Shown here: positions 22,184-35,080 of the stretch, piece by piece
Position numbering within the stretch: position 1 is the first letter of the stretch
Layout of the letters: each line of letters opens with the position of its first letter
Assembly (NCBI GenBank): GCA_947652115.1
Contig: OX393568.1
Location: 2,028,853-2,092,852 of the forward strand
DNA: 64,000 nucleotides
Source: Blastomussa wellsi
Taxonomy: Eukaryota > Cnidaria > Anthozoa > Scleractinia > Plerogyridae
Direction of reading: 5' to 3'
The notes under the pieces: model-generated
The model's database searches: none
What the model was told of the DNA's origin: nothing
The model's input: the letters and a program-made list of their open reading frames with translations, nothing else
Program-made: the position numbers and the translations under genes

Positions 22184-22986
22184 TGGGGTCAAAACACAAA
22201 ACAGAGAATATCTCTGCAAGTAATGATGCAATGCAATTGAAACTGGCTGAGCAATTTATAGCCAAAGAAATACACTAGATGGTGCATATTTTGACGTTGC
22301 TATGGGAGATGATGTTGCTATGATTATTCATGCATTTCAAACATGATTAGGAGAGCTAGTGCATTGTGGGCATTGCGTACGAATTAAGGCGGGGGCCTAT
22401 TTGAATTTGAATGAAATTTTGAGAGGTTTAGAGAATGTATAAAAGGGAGAAAGTTAGTTTTGAAATGCTAACAACCAATTGACCCCCACCGGGCCCCACC
22501 CAAGAGCACTCCAGCTTGGTAGGGGGACTGTTTGGATGTGCATATTCTAATTTTAAACTTCAATTTCTAATTTTTAAACTACATTAAATCTTCACTATTT
22601 CTTATTTCTCCAAATTTTCCTTCTCCTTTAAGAAAAACGTCCTCCTCCCAAATAAACCCAAAAATGAATCATCCAAAAATTTAAAATATACCACAAAACA
22701 TTGATTGGTGTTCTGAGGTACGGGTTTTGGCTTTCCTTGAAACGCAAATGAGATATTTGCAAAAACGGCTTTCAGATTTACCCCGCCTTATGTGGGATCA
22801 ATCATTTTGCCTTATACAGTCACAAACGGCTAACGTTTGATTTATAGAGTAAAGAGACTGGAACGAAGATTGTTGTCATAGCAACATCAAAGTAGGCATC
22901 ATGCGTCAACGTGCTTGCCAAGTTCCAGTTACATTATTGCACCATTGCTTGCAGAGATATTCTCTATTTTGTGTTTTGACCCCCCA
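22184..22986. mobile_element. 803-bp element with long terminal inverted repeats
   Basis: The left end GGGGTCAAAACACAAAACAG, continuing through AATATCTCTGCAAG, matches the reverse complement of the right end at about 22920-22986. Weaker similarity extends about 130 bp inward (GATGTTGCTATG words). No transposase frame was seen, so it is a long MITE or deleted DNA transposon. Confidence 0.75.
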
Positions 22987-25309
22987 CACTATCACACCTA
23001 GACCTAGAACGAGAGGAGGCATTGTAAAACAGAAACGCCGTCTTCTTCGTGTTTAAAGGTCTTTCAAATAAGCTTATTTTTCAATAGCTTGTTTTCATTC
23101 TTTCATTTTATAGGCACAGTATCACTGAGGCTGTCGGAAACCAATTTACCGTTTCATGTACATGAACTCTAATCTGTAATAACCAAAAAGGCACCTGATC
23201 AAACACGATTTAAAGCCGGTAACATAGGTTATATCACATTGCGCATTCGTCAGTTCTCCGTCTCGAGGTAATAATTCAAGACATCTATTCAGTGTTGGCA
23301 GTAGAATAGAGCCCATTATATGCGCGTGCCGGTAATTCTGTGAGCTATAGACTAAACACATCTATAACGTGGCGGCAAAGTCACCATTTATTGTTTTGTA
23401 GTTTGTTTTACTGCTTCCAATAGCTATACCTGATTCCACAAGCCAATTGAAATTGAGTCCCAAATGAATTCAATATATTTGGCTGCCATAGTCAAAGTTT
23501 TGAGACTGAAAAACGAGAACAGATCACACGTACATTTTCATTTCTCTTCCATCCGCGAGTCTCTCCAAAAACAACAGGAATCCAGAATTCGAAACATGAA
23601 AGAAAGTCGGGAATCGGAAACGGCGAAACGGCAAAATCGTTCTATTATTGACCAATAAATATGTGCTTTAACACAAGCGCTGCGCTAAATTTTCAAATAC
23701 CGTATTTACTCGCTAGCACCCCGAGATTATAAAAAAGACCGCCTTCCAAATTGTTTTGGAAGACAGAAATAGATAGTTGCTTGTTTTTCCAGTCCCAAAG
23801 GGAAAAATACGAAACAGTTAAACCGTGCATCAAGTCTACAAATTATTCCCCGTCGAGGCCAAACTTTCTAATCGGCGGAGAAATATTTTCATAAATAGAG
23901 AATTTTTGATCAGTCGAGAAATTTCTGTGAGTAGAACATTTTCATCGATAAAAATTGTCAGTTTTAACTTCCTTTTTGAAAAGTGCGTAAAACGTTTGCA
24001 TGTGTACTTTGAATTACAATGTAAATTAGCAAATGCTAGATAATTTCGACGTTTATCCTTGGCCTGCTCTTTCAAAATGCACGAGAAACGTCTGCTCTGT
24101 GTACTTATGACAGTCACTTCATATTTATTCGATCGAGAAAGAAAAATACCCCAAGAAATTCCCGCTCCGACGTTGGACGAAATGACGCCGAAATTTAACG
24201 AATTTAATTTTAAGAAAATAAAATTCCAGTTGGAAAGTATCAACCGATGGCAAAAACGCTTTCTTATTACAGTAAGAGTTACCAAAGACCTTGCCACAAG
24301 AAGCGCTGTTTCCTGAGTGGTGAAAACTGTTTATACAGAAATACAATTCAAATGAATACTAGTGCGCGCGAAACTTCGCTAGCCAAACAAGTCGCCCCAT
24401 GTGAAAACCGACATGGCGTGAATTTTTGTCGCGTGACAGAACATTGTAGCTAGCTGCGATCAGTCGCACAAATTCAAACCAGGCCTTGTTTGTACGTAAC
24501 ACACACTTTTGATGACTTGTTGCAGAGGCTGATTTTCCTTTCGTAAACGGGCGATGCCATTTTTAACGGTCGATGCCATAATTGGTAACCAAGCTCATAT
24601 CTGCTCCAGTTTATAGTCGTTGTTAGGGACCTGGGCTAGGCCAAATACACACTTACCAAATGCTTAATTTTTCACTTTCACATTGGCTTGCTTGCGGTTA
24701 GTTTTTTTGTTGACTTACAGTTTTTATTTTTATTTTTGAAAGAAAAAAACCTTGACGGCAGCTAAAAAATTGTCGCTAAATGGCATCGACCGTTTCGTTT
24801 ACAAAAAAGGAAACGTGTGTCGCAAAGACCTGTACGCTCGCCTAGTGCGTCAACGGATAACTTGTTTGAGAATTTTAGCCAAACAACAGGTGCCGCATTA
24901 AATTACGTAACGTCAAATGGTCCCCGCAAACAAGGAAAAATTGAGACGGAAAATATTGTTTCATTTAATGCTTCCCTGTTTGTATGCCCACATAAACGGG
25001 GAAAGTGGAAAACAAAACAATTAGCTCCCTTATTTAATTACATCGCAACGGTATCCAGGAAAAGTTTGAGAAAATGTTGATCCGATGGGCTGCCACCTAA
25101 ATTATATGTTACTATTTTTAACACAGGAACTATTAAAAAGCAGCAAGTTGGTGAAAGAAGAACAGTGCAAGACACTTTGAAAAAGGGCCACTCAATGTAG
25201 TGTTCTAAAGATGCCCCGATTTAACTCCGGTTATTAACACAGTTTCGATATTCTTTTCTTTACAAGCCATTTCCTTGTCCTGGTATCAGAATAACCAGAC
25301 ATAAACAGT

Positions 25310-26247
25310 ATGAATTTAACTTTAAACTCAACAACGGCGCCGACAACGAAGGACCCCAGTGAGGGAGAGTTCGTGGAAGGAATTGGTTCAGATGACGCTA
25401 CATGGATTCTAACGAGCGCTTTCATTATTTTCACAATGCAGTCGGGATTCGGGCTGCTCGAATCCGGAATGGTTTCCAGGAAAAATGAAGCGAACATCAT
25501 GGTCAAGAACGCGGTGGATGTGATCTACGGCGGACTGTCTTATTGGCTTTTTGGATTCGCACTTAGTTTTGGAGTCAAAGAACGTGAAAACCCTTTTTGT
25601 GGCCTTGGTTATTTTTTGACAGACGCAGACGAAAGCAAAATGGGACAAGTGTTTTCAAAATACTTTTTTCAGCTCTCTTTTTCGACAACCGCGACCACCA
25701 TCGTTTCTGGCGCGATGGCCGAAAGGACGAACTTAAAAGCGTACACGCTCTACTCCTTTTTAAACACTTTGACATACAGTGTTCCCGCTCATTGGATTTG
25801 GGATGAAAGTGGTTGGCTTCGGAAAATGGGTGCTGTTGACATTGCAGGATGCGGTGCTGTGCATTTAGTTGGAGGAGTGAGTGGGCTGGTGGCAACTGTT
25901 ATGTTAAAACCGCGAACTGGCAGATTTGATGCAAATTCCCCACCAAAACAGATGGCCTCGCCGACAAATGTTCTCCTAGGAACCTTTATGTTGTGGTGGG
26001 GTTGGCTGGGATTCAACTGTGGTAGCACATTTGGAATAAGCGGAATGAAGTGGAAACTAGCCTCGAGGTATGAATATTTCAGTATCGATAGCCGAGAGCA
26101 ACTCTTCAGGATTGCATTACAAAATCTACGAGAGCGATCGTTTTCTATTGGTAATAAGTAGAAATTCAGCTGAATTCTACTGGAAATCCGTGAATCTGAT
26201 TGGCTCTCCCATCGGTTTCTATTCGTCGATAGAAAACGACTCGCTCA

Positions 26248-26279
<32 letters not shown>

Positions 26280-27810
26280 ATAGAAAACACTGGGTGAACC
26301 AATCATATTCACGGTTTTCCAGTAGAACACAGCTGAGTTCTTACTCAGTAAAATTCGTTAGCAGAGACTCATCTGTGGTTTATTGGAAATATCCTTGAAT
26401 ATGATTGGTTCTTCACTGTTTTCCTTTCGGCCGATAGAAAACGAATATGCACATGTTGCTCTTTGAAGGCACGCTATCATTCTCTTTGAACTTGTTCAAA
26501 ATATCTTCGTGATGGTCGATAACAGTTTTTCCCGTTTGACCACGCGAGACAGTTCGAGGAGATTAAGCTACCATCAACTATCGTGCGCCGTTTGATCGGG
26601 GCTTAATTGTTAGTTAGTGCACAGCTCACTAACCAATTGTCTCGCCAGAAATGGTTGACACCAAAGTTTCCCCCGCTTTTAATCTTTTTTCTTCATTCAT
26701 TACTGCAGTTAATTCTTTCGCTTGACATTTTGGCTCTTATTTTTTAAATTGATTGAAAGCCAGTTTTCTGTTTGGGCCGTTTTTGCGATAATTGAGAGAT
26801 GAAGAAAACACTCGTTGGCGGTTCTAATGTTTTCTAAATTATCCAGGCACGTTCATTGTGCTGACAAAATAGTGCATGGTTTCTGGTTTCTTCGAGATGA
26901 GACGAGGACGTGCGATTTAAAACAAACGTTCAAGATGAACTGGTGAAGCCAAGTGGACCAAGTTAATAATCAATACGCAAAAAAAGAGATGCAAAAATTC
27001 TGTAATGAACACCGCAACATCTTAACGTATAGTATTTTTCCCTGTTTTGCTGTAATGAGTGATCTCAGTGAGGATAAACTTTAGCAATAGCTAAAAGTTT
27101 TAAAACTACAACTGGAACTCAACTGATGGGCTGTGAGCCGAGGCAGGAATGAATAACTTGACAGCTGAGTCAAAAGCTTTTCTCACCGTCCTTTTCAGTT
27201 ACATGTCGTCTAGTACATCTTGACCGGTGATGTACTGATCGAGTCTTTTACCGGTCAAGCAGTTATTGTCTGGCAGATCGCAGTTCTGTACACTGAGTCT
27301 TCCCTATCGTTAATTGATGTTACTGGGACAAATTTGTAGATATGCTCGTACGCTTTCTTGGACAAATTAACTTTCGAGACCTAGTGATGATGTGCTAACA
27401 CAAATTAAACTTTAATTTTTTACGTGACTTCTGCCTAGCTCTGACGCTTTTCGTAAATTTTGAATTACCGATGAAATGTCATCATTTGCGGGCTTCAAAA
27501 TCAAAATCGCGGTGGATCGCGGAACAAGCCATTCCTTACTTATCTACTCCATCACGTCTATCGACGCAAAGGGAAAAAAGCACTTGGGTCAAGTCTATTT
27601 TCGTGCATGCAACCCAATTTTTCCTCACTGACAGCATTTTTGACTTCTAATTTCTATGCAATTTATCAAATAGGGCAGCAGTCGTAACTATCAACGGTTC
27701 AATAGGAGGAGGAGTCCTGGGAATGATCTACAGGTAACTTAAAGGAGCTTAATTCGAGTCTTGAAAAGTTTAGCCGACCTTTTCAAAGTTTGTCAAGTAC
27801 AAGATGATGG

Positions 27811-27843
<33 letters not shown>

Positions 27844-29811
27844 CTATAGCGCAAAGTCTATGTAAGCATGATCAAATGCGCTTAATCCTTTTGATCCGGT
27901 CGCCTATTTGGTGTTTTTCTAATGTTCTAAATTATTATTTCATGGTCCACTTTGACTTGCAGAGGGCAATTTAAGGATCGCCAAAAATGCTATATTACCG
28001 ACGACTGGGCCACTTTTTAATTAGTACTAATCTAAATAGCTCTATGATCTGAGACCGAATTGTCACTTCAATAACTCGTGTTCACCTTTTCGCCTTAAAA
28101 TTACTCGATAGTGAAATTAGTTAGGACCGACAATTTTGAGACCAACTGCAAGGCTAAAATATGGGAAAAAAGTTGTTGGTTGACATGGATCGCAGCTACA
28201 ACACAAATCTCTACCTACCTCTTTTTTTCCGAGAACTTTAAGGCAATGGAACAACCTACCTGCCGATATAGTCGAGTCAAACTCGCTATCACAGTTTCAA
28301 TCTAAGCTCTCAGATCATCTTAGCCATGTTAATTAGGTTATTGCTTGTTATTCATTTATTTATAAAGTAATTTATTTATTTATTTTTACCTATGTATTTA
28401 GCCATTTGCATGTAAATATTATAGCCATATTACTATTTTTATGTTAAATGTTATTTTATAGTTGGTGTGATAGCCCTTAGGCATTTACCGACTTTATTAA
28501 ATGTAGATGTAGATGTACATTACCTAAATTTATTTTTACTAATCGCCTATTCACAGGAACGGGAAAGAGTCTGCAGTTTTTTCCACATTTTCTGCAGCTG
28601 CAGAAACGAAACTTTACATTTTACGGTAGAATTATTCGTTTTATTTTTTCTTCCAGCTACATCTCTTTCAAAAACAAGTTGAACATCCCAATCTTTGTGA
28701 CCGGGATTCTTGCGGGACTTGTCAGCATAACAGGTAAATGAAATGTTCCACTCACGTCCAAAATATCATAATTACTAACGCATAAGCCTGACACTGTTTT
28801 TAATTATATTTGTGAAGAAGAGTAAGTTCAAAATAGAAGCTCACTGCACTGACCGGAAGCGGGCGTAGCCAACAGTATGTTGCGCTGCAAAATACATCAC
28901 ATGCATTTGACAATTTATGATTTAATCTGGCCTGTGTTTCCTACGGATACTAAGTCAGATATTTATTATTAATCGGGTGATAATAAATCATGTATATCTC
29001 TTTTTTTCTTTTGCCCTAAGCCATCTGTTCTCTTGCTCGCCCCTGGGAAGCCATCCTCATTGGCGCAATAGGCGCGTTGTTGGCATGTCCTGGATGTGCT
29101 CTTCTCGAACGGCTTCAAATCGACGATCCTGTCGGCTGCGTACCTACGCACGGCTTGGCAGGGATCTGGGGCCTGGTGTCCGTCGCATTTTTTGCTGAGA
29201 AAGACATCCTTGAAAATAGGTTCTCTAACGAGTTTGGAATCCTCAAGGGCGGTCCTTGGAGATTCCTGGGAGTCCAGATGCTCATGGTCGTAGCTATTGC
29301 AGCTTGGGCTGCGCTTACAACCTTTCTAGAGCTGCTATTGGTCAACAAGCTACTTGGACTGCGCATGAGTGTGGAGGAAGAGCTAATGGGCGCTGACAAA
29401 GTGGAGCATGGAATTGAAGAGCACGATCCGAACCCAACTCAAGACACTAATGGCGTCGATGCGAAGGAAAACGGACATGGGGACACATCCAAAACTGTAG
29501 CTGTAAATCTGAGGGGCTTAGAATCGTCAGAGGCCGCTGAAGGTGACGACGCTTCCTCTCAAAACGAAAGCGGGCATAAAAATCCATGGAGAACGGTTCG
29601 CGCTCGAAGGAAACTTCTTCGACCGAAGTGGCGGAAAAAAGTGACATTTAGTAGCTCCCAAAACGATATCTTAAGCAACGGCAATCTTGCAATGGTGGGC
29701 TCTGGTGGAGTGAATTTACATAATGTGACTGAAAATGATTATTGTAACCCACAGTTAGCAAATGGAAGCCAGGTAACAGCGGAAATTAACAATTCCTTTC
29801 AGTCAAGCTGA
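25310..29811 (+). CDS. Ammonium transporter (Amt/MEP/Rh family, Amt branch)
   Basis: Four exons: 25310-26067, 27674-27733, 28657-28733 and 29021-29811 (TGA). All are GT-AG and in frame, totalling 1686 nt or 561 residues. The N-terminus is extracellular, then the first helix reads WILTSAFIIFTMQSGFGLLE with the family start. Pore features are HWIW (Trp162/164), the Asp in AVDIAG (177), first pore His in GAVHLVGG (185) and twin His in PTHGLAGIWG (about 342). GLLESGMVSRKNE, FSTTATTIVSGAMAER and FNCGSTFGISG are typical of the Amt family. After the last helix (about residue 385) comes an unusually long hydrophilic, acidic then basic cytoplasmic tail of about 170 residues, probably regulatory. The protein conducts ammonium or NH3 across the plasma membrane. 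In symbiotic anthozoans such transporters are candidates for nitrogen handling between host and algae (inference). Confidence 0.96.
26161..26345. mobile_element. Foldback MITE in ammonium-transporter intron 1
   Basis: TTCTACTGGAAATCCGTGAA with flanking AATTCAGCTG is inverted at 26300-26340 (CACGGTTTTCCAGTAGAAC...AGCTGAGTTC). A partial degenerate copy follows at about 26380-26460 (TATTGGAAATATCCTTGAAT). The element lies about 95 bp downstream of the exon 1 donor. Confidence 0.75.
27803..27842 (+). repeat. (GAT)n microsatellite in ammonium-transporter intron 2
   Basis: About a dozen GAT units with one interruption. Confidence 0.85.
28080..28517 (+). repeat. LINE-like 3' fragment ending in a GATGTA repeat
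   Basis: An AT-rich stretch ends CGACTTTATTAAATGTAGAT followed by GTAGATGTA. This looks like the 3' UTR of a non-LTR retrotransposon with its terminal hexamer repeat. No reverse transcriptase is present. Confidence 0.35.
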
Positions 29812-31073
29812 CAGAAGCAGAAGTTGTGTATAAACGTCATTTTCGTGAAAACTTACATGATTTAGCGTGGTCCACTCTATGTGAATCGATTGCCGCAAAA
29901 TTGCTTTCACCTTATATATAGGAAGACTTTTTAACCGGTCTCTGGGGACAATCACGTCAACCGTTTTAAAATCTGTTTGTTCCAAGGTAGCAGTGAAATG
30001 GTTGATGTCATTGGGATTCCTTTGTTTGATTCTAGCCAATCAAATCATGTGACCGCCACTTATTCCTCGTGCACTGGCTCAACCGGCTAAGAGGGACAAG
30101 TGGGTCCGGCCGAGCCGGGAATGAGTTCATTTTGGTCACCTTTTTGAGTCAACTCGCACTAACTCTCCCCACGTGCAAACATATAATTAGAAAATTGTTA
30201 AATTTACAAGTAAAGGATGGACTTTCGCAGCCTAAAGGACATTTACCTTGGGTACCAGGGATTTCCTCGCGGCACGGAGGAAACGCTGTGTTTGGGTCAC
30301 GAGCGGCGAAGCAGCGGTCCAGAGGTCTTTCGCGCGGATCAAAACAAAGACAAAGACCGAAACCGAAAACCGCGCATGAAAATCTCTGGCACCCAGGATA
30401 CAAGCTAGGACATTTAAATTCTTACTCAAGTTGTTGAAATTCTTCATTTATTAGACCTATATTATATTGTTTTTAGCGTTTTTTGTATTTAAAAAATATA
30501 CTTCGAACCAGAGAAGTATAATATTTAACGACTCTATTGTTAGTTCGAGATTTCCATCGCGTGATAGTTGATGACTTTGAAAAAACGTTTTTGTTCATAA
30601 CTCGCGCTCGTTTCAGGATTTTGAAATAATTTTTTTTGTAAAATGAAGGTAGACTAGCAATGTTTAATTTGACCTTAAATTTTTTTTGCAAAAAATCGGC
30701 CCTTGAAGGTGTACAGTAACCTTAAATCATTTGTCCAAAATGTGTCCGACATGAGATAAAAAGTGTCCGAAAATTAAACGTCGGAAAAATTTGCAAGTAA
30801 TGTACGTAGCGAATTGTGTAGTTAATCAAAAAACAGTATTGAATGCTAGTAGATTATACTAATTTCTAGAAAACACAATGAAACACTGTAGTACGTGAAT
30901 TTTCCCTTTCAAGATCAACTAGATACAGAAAGATTTACAATAGTGATTAAACATAATGTATCTTTCGGTTATTAAAGTAACATGACATATTTTCTGTGTT
31001 CGCTCTGCCTAGTTATCGTACTTTTGTGACGTCTTTACTAGTAATTGTCTGGTCTTGCCTGGTTCTTATTGTG

Positions 31074-31279
31074 ACTTATTTTACTGTTCCGTGCTTAGTG
31101 ACCAAGCCTTTGAGTGGAAGTGATCTTGTGTTGATACAAACCCTCTTGCTTTTGATAAGTAAACGCTTGTGTTCTTATGCTAACTAGTTTCTAGTCTTTA
31201 TCATGGCAAGGTCACCCCAAACCTCGCTTTCATACAGAACCCTGGTTACATTTCACAGAACTGTAAAATGGTCTATTTA
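31074..31279 (+). mobile_element. MITE family with CCATTTTACAGTTCTGTG termini, copy 2
   Basis: It shares CCAAGCCTTTGAGTGGAAGT, ACAAACCCTCTTGCTTTTGA and TCATGGCAAGGTCACCCCAA with the copies at 14349 (inverted) and 48434 (same orientation). The left terminus is more decayed here (TTTTACTGTTCCGTG). Confidence 0.8.
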
Positions 31280-31284
31280 CCTAT

Positions 31285-31440
31285 TAGAAGATGGGTATCC
31301 ATGTTCTATAATTAAGAAAATAATGCCCGCTTGAGGTCTAGAAAAGCTGCTAGTGGAGCCGTTAGGCGAGGGTGTTCAGCTGCTTTTCTAGACGTCAAAA
31401 GGGCATTATTTTCTTTTTGGACATTGGGAACCCATCTTCC
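31285..31440. mobile_element. Foldback element of about 156 bp
   Basis: AGAAGATGGGTATCCATGTT and AAGAAAATAATGCCCGCTTG are inverted as GGGCATTATTTTCTTTTTGG and GGGAACCCATCTTCC, with CTAGAAAAGCTGC/GCTGCTTTTCTAG near the centre. It directly follows the preceding MITE. Confidence 0.75.
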
Positions 31441-33104
31441 AGCTGGTTTAGAATATAGCATGAAAAAATCCTAAAAAAATCACCGAAATTGTGCGCGCGG
31501 GCGGCCTTCTTGTTCGTGTTTCTGGCTCTCGCTGCTCAATAGCTCGTCCATGTTTTCGTCTCCCCAGTCACCTGAACTTATTTCATTAATATTTGTTTTA
31601 GCAGCCATAATAAAGGAAATAAAAAGACAATTTTAAAAGATTGTCGCCGCCATTTCTTTCAATACGCAAGGCAACATAAACTACATCCGGGGTACCGGGC
31701 TTCTATAGTTTTTGCCCATGTTCTATTACAAATAAAGCGAGCATACAGGGCTATATTCTAATCTCAACTGAAAAGGCTCGAATCATCCATATGCTACCAC
31801 TAACGTGCGAGAATTTCAGTAATTATAGTTTTGAATTGAATTTTGACTCTACCTTCTGGCTCACCAAAATACTGCAAGGCTTGCGCAAAACAATCTATCT
31901 CGAACAAATTGCATTAAACATTTGAGTGCTGCAGGTATAAACAGACAAAAATAAACTTTAACTGCTACTAACTCCGATTGCTAGTTCAGTGGCATTTTCT
32001 TTTACGGAAGTGCAACGCTTATAAGATGAAAATTCGCTAGTGATCTGAAAGGAGTGCTTTTAATGTAATACATACCTTCAGTTGGTTAAAATAATCTCCA
32101 TAGCCTTTAAATTTAGATTAGACTCAAAAAAATTGCTAGAACCGAATGGGTTAGCTATGTGTTGTGCACAACACAATAGGCTGCAAAACTACTTCATCAT
32201 TTATTAATGCCGTAAAAGCTGTCTTAATTGACAGGAATAATTTATATTCTAAATTTGAGACAACGACTCTTTCAGGCCTTGGCGGTAGGCAGAGAGACGC
32301 AAACCACCGTCCGACGGCACGTTTCTGTCAACGATGCTTCATACGAACATGGCCAACAAACTGAGTGAGAAAGTGCAAAAATGAAGTGAAGGAACATTCC
32401 AGTAATATAACAAAAGACAAAAGAAAGTACGGATGGACAGAAAACGAAGAAGATTTAAAAAACGGATTACGATTACGATTAAGCCTGGGAGAAATATTAA
32501 TTTGTATAAAATAAACTAAATTCAACTCTGTTAAAGAAATTTTCCACAGGGAAGAATTTACCTTCTCGATAATCACAAAATATTTTTGTTAATTACTTAT
32601 ATGTGTCTTTTTTCTTATGAATTAGTCATTGACAAATTACCTACAATTGACTGGAATTTAGGCTATGAGTATGAGACATTTGAGGAATATGGAAGTAATT
32701 GTTTTTCGTATAAAGCATTGTTTTTTCAGCTTCAAACCGGAATTTGGAAGGTATTCAGTTTCGTGGAAAGTACAATAATTAAACACAAGGTAAGGACAAG
32801 TATGACACAGTGGTGAGAACCGGTGAGAGCCAATATTGTCATTTATTTGCCGACATAAACGACCATAAACAATAAACTATTGTCGGTCATATGGACGCCA
32901 TAATCCTTCCCAGGGATGCTCATTTGTGGTGTAATAAAATTCTCATTTGTCTTCATTGGATCTTTTTCAATAAATTGGTGAACTTCTTTGTTTACTGCGA
33001 ATTTAGAAATAATTATTTCCTCCTAAGCTAAAATCTGCATAAATTGACGAGCACGTTAAAAATTTATGGCGCAAACAAACGTAGTGGTGGCTTGACGCCA
33101 AAAC

Positions 33105-33562
33105 ATGACACGGATGGAAATATCTTTTTTCTGCACGCTTTTTCGTAAGTATTCTTACCTGAACATTAACTTGTTCTATGGAATAGTATTCTATTACGTT
33201 ACGTTTGTGAAATCAAAATGAAATCAGAAATTCTTCACAGAGCGCGAAGCAACAATCCTAAAATCTCTCCAGACAAGAACCCATTCCTGGTCACCTATCA
33301 TATATGACATCGCCAGTGACTTTAAGAAAGGAGCTGGCCTAAATTTTTCAAAATCGTCATTTCCAATCCGTTTTAATCTTCTCCATCCTCAGCCATCCTT
33401 GTTCCTTTTTGGTTTATTATCACTCCTTTGGTGTTCTTCGTCCTTAGCAAACTATTATTTTTAGGTTTCCTACATTTTAAGGGTAATTTAGATTGTAGAA
33501 GAAATTACTCAAAATATCGTGACGTAGCGCTATTAACCCTTTACTGCCCAAGGGGTCTCCCT

Positions 33563-33609
<47 letters not shown>

Positions 33610-33676
33610 CGCTCTTGGGCAGGAAAGGGTTAAGGGAGATAGTTTTTTAACCCTTTACTGCCCAAGGGGTCTCCCT

Positions 33677-33723
<47 letters not shown>

Positions 33724-33790
33724 CGCTCTTGGGCAGGAAAGGGTTAAGGGAGATAGTTTTTTAACCCTTTACTGCCCAAGGGGTCTCCCT

Positions 33791-33837
<47 letters not shown>

Positions 33838-33904
33838 CGCTCTTGCGCAGGAAAGGGTTAAGGGAGATAGTTTTTTAACCCTTTACTGCCCAAGGGGTCT
33901 CCCT

Positions 33905-33951
<47 letters not shown>

Positions 33952-35048
33952 CGCTCTTGGGCAGGAAAGGGTTAAATACATATCCTGGAAATTAGGCATA
34001 CGGGCACCTTCGGACTGTAACCTCCCTGCCCGAAAAAATATTCATGTTAACTAACTGTTACCGCATATTTCATGCCGGTTACGTGACGATGAAAACGGTC
34101 TGTGTTTTGATTTGTCATAACCAGCCGTCCAGCGAACCTTTATTCGCAGAGTTCGTATGTACATAAAAATTCTTTAAACGCTTTTGATTATGACAAGACA
34201 AGCTTTGAAATGATAATCTGAATGCAATAACAATTCGAATAACGAATTTCGACGAGGTCGTTAAGACACGCTTTGCCTTCTATACATTAAATGGTTTTAA
34301 TCAAATATGAACCATTAGACTTCACTGCGAGACAGGGAGTTAACAGTATATTTTTAATTTTTATAGAATTATCCCGCATGTCCCGGGGATTATTCACTTC
34401 TTCACTTGAGTTTCTCCTGGTGAGATGTTGACTTTCGAAAATTGTCTGCATTTTTCGGGAAAAACGCTCAGGATTCGGGAAACAGCACAGTAGCAATTTT
34501 CGGGCGGTTGTATGCATTCCAAAATTGTGTAATTTCGTCAGGCGGGGAGGTTGCAGTCTCCCACACAGCGGTTACACTGTCTAATGTAGATTACATGTAG
34601 ATTAAATTTTTGGTGTCACAGGTTATGTGTGAAGTGGTATGTGATGTTCGTGAGTGATCATGACTATTGCTTTATCACGGCGCTGCTAGTTACAGCTTAA
34701 TTGATTACCAGATTTGTTCTTAAAAATAACCAAGGGCTGCAGCTCAGAATTCAACCCCTCTGAGGTCTGACCTCTAATACAAAGACAGCGACTCTGTTAT
34801 GCGACCGCATCGGTTTGGCATTTTAGGTGAATGCAATGTTCGCTTACTGGAGGCTCGAATGTATTGAATATTGCTTCAGAATTTTCCTTATTTTTTTCTC
34901 GCAGATGTCTTGAATGTGCCCTGGGTCTTTGTTCTAAGCGGTGAGTTTAGCAAAAACCACAAGGCATAGACTTAAATTAAAGAGAAGTCTGCATACGAGC
35001 CTAGTGGCCCATCAGGCCGGAGCTTATTTCGATTTGTAAACTCCCATG

Positions 35049-35080
<32 letters not shown>

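Larger units (their letters stand above)
17931..25309. other. Gene-poor intergenic region between TPP1 and the ammonium transporter
   Basis: No exon chain or conserved protein could be supported on either strand. Open frames here are short, AT-rich and without recognisable motifs. Recognised contents are the element at 22184-22986, a retroposon tail just before it, and CCGTATTTACTCG near 23700, a MITE-like terminus. Cis-regulatory sequence of the flanking genes may lie here but is not visible. Confidence 0.5.
29812..33104. other. Intergenic region between the ammonium transporter and CUB gene A
   Basis: No gene is supported. A repeat-like stretch at about 30200-30415 ends in a motif reading GAAAATCTCTGGCACCCAGG. 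Two inverted-repeat elements (31074-31279 and 31285-31440) are listed separately. At 31483-31608 (minus) a short frame starts MAAKTNINEISSGDWGDEN and could be a first exon of a transposon gene, but nothing downstream supports it. Confidence 0.4.

Noticed and set aside
23464..24453. Several 60-150-residue frames on both strands in the gene desert
   Set aside because: They overlap each other antisense, have biased AT-driven composition and contain no recognisable domain or signal peptide.
30069..30437. 122-residue plus-strand frame after the ammonium transporter
   Set aside because: No motif, no splice context, and the region contains a repeat-like GAAAATCTCTGGCACCCAGG segment.
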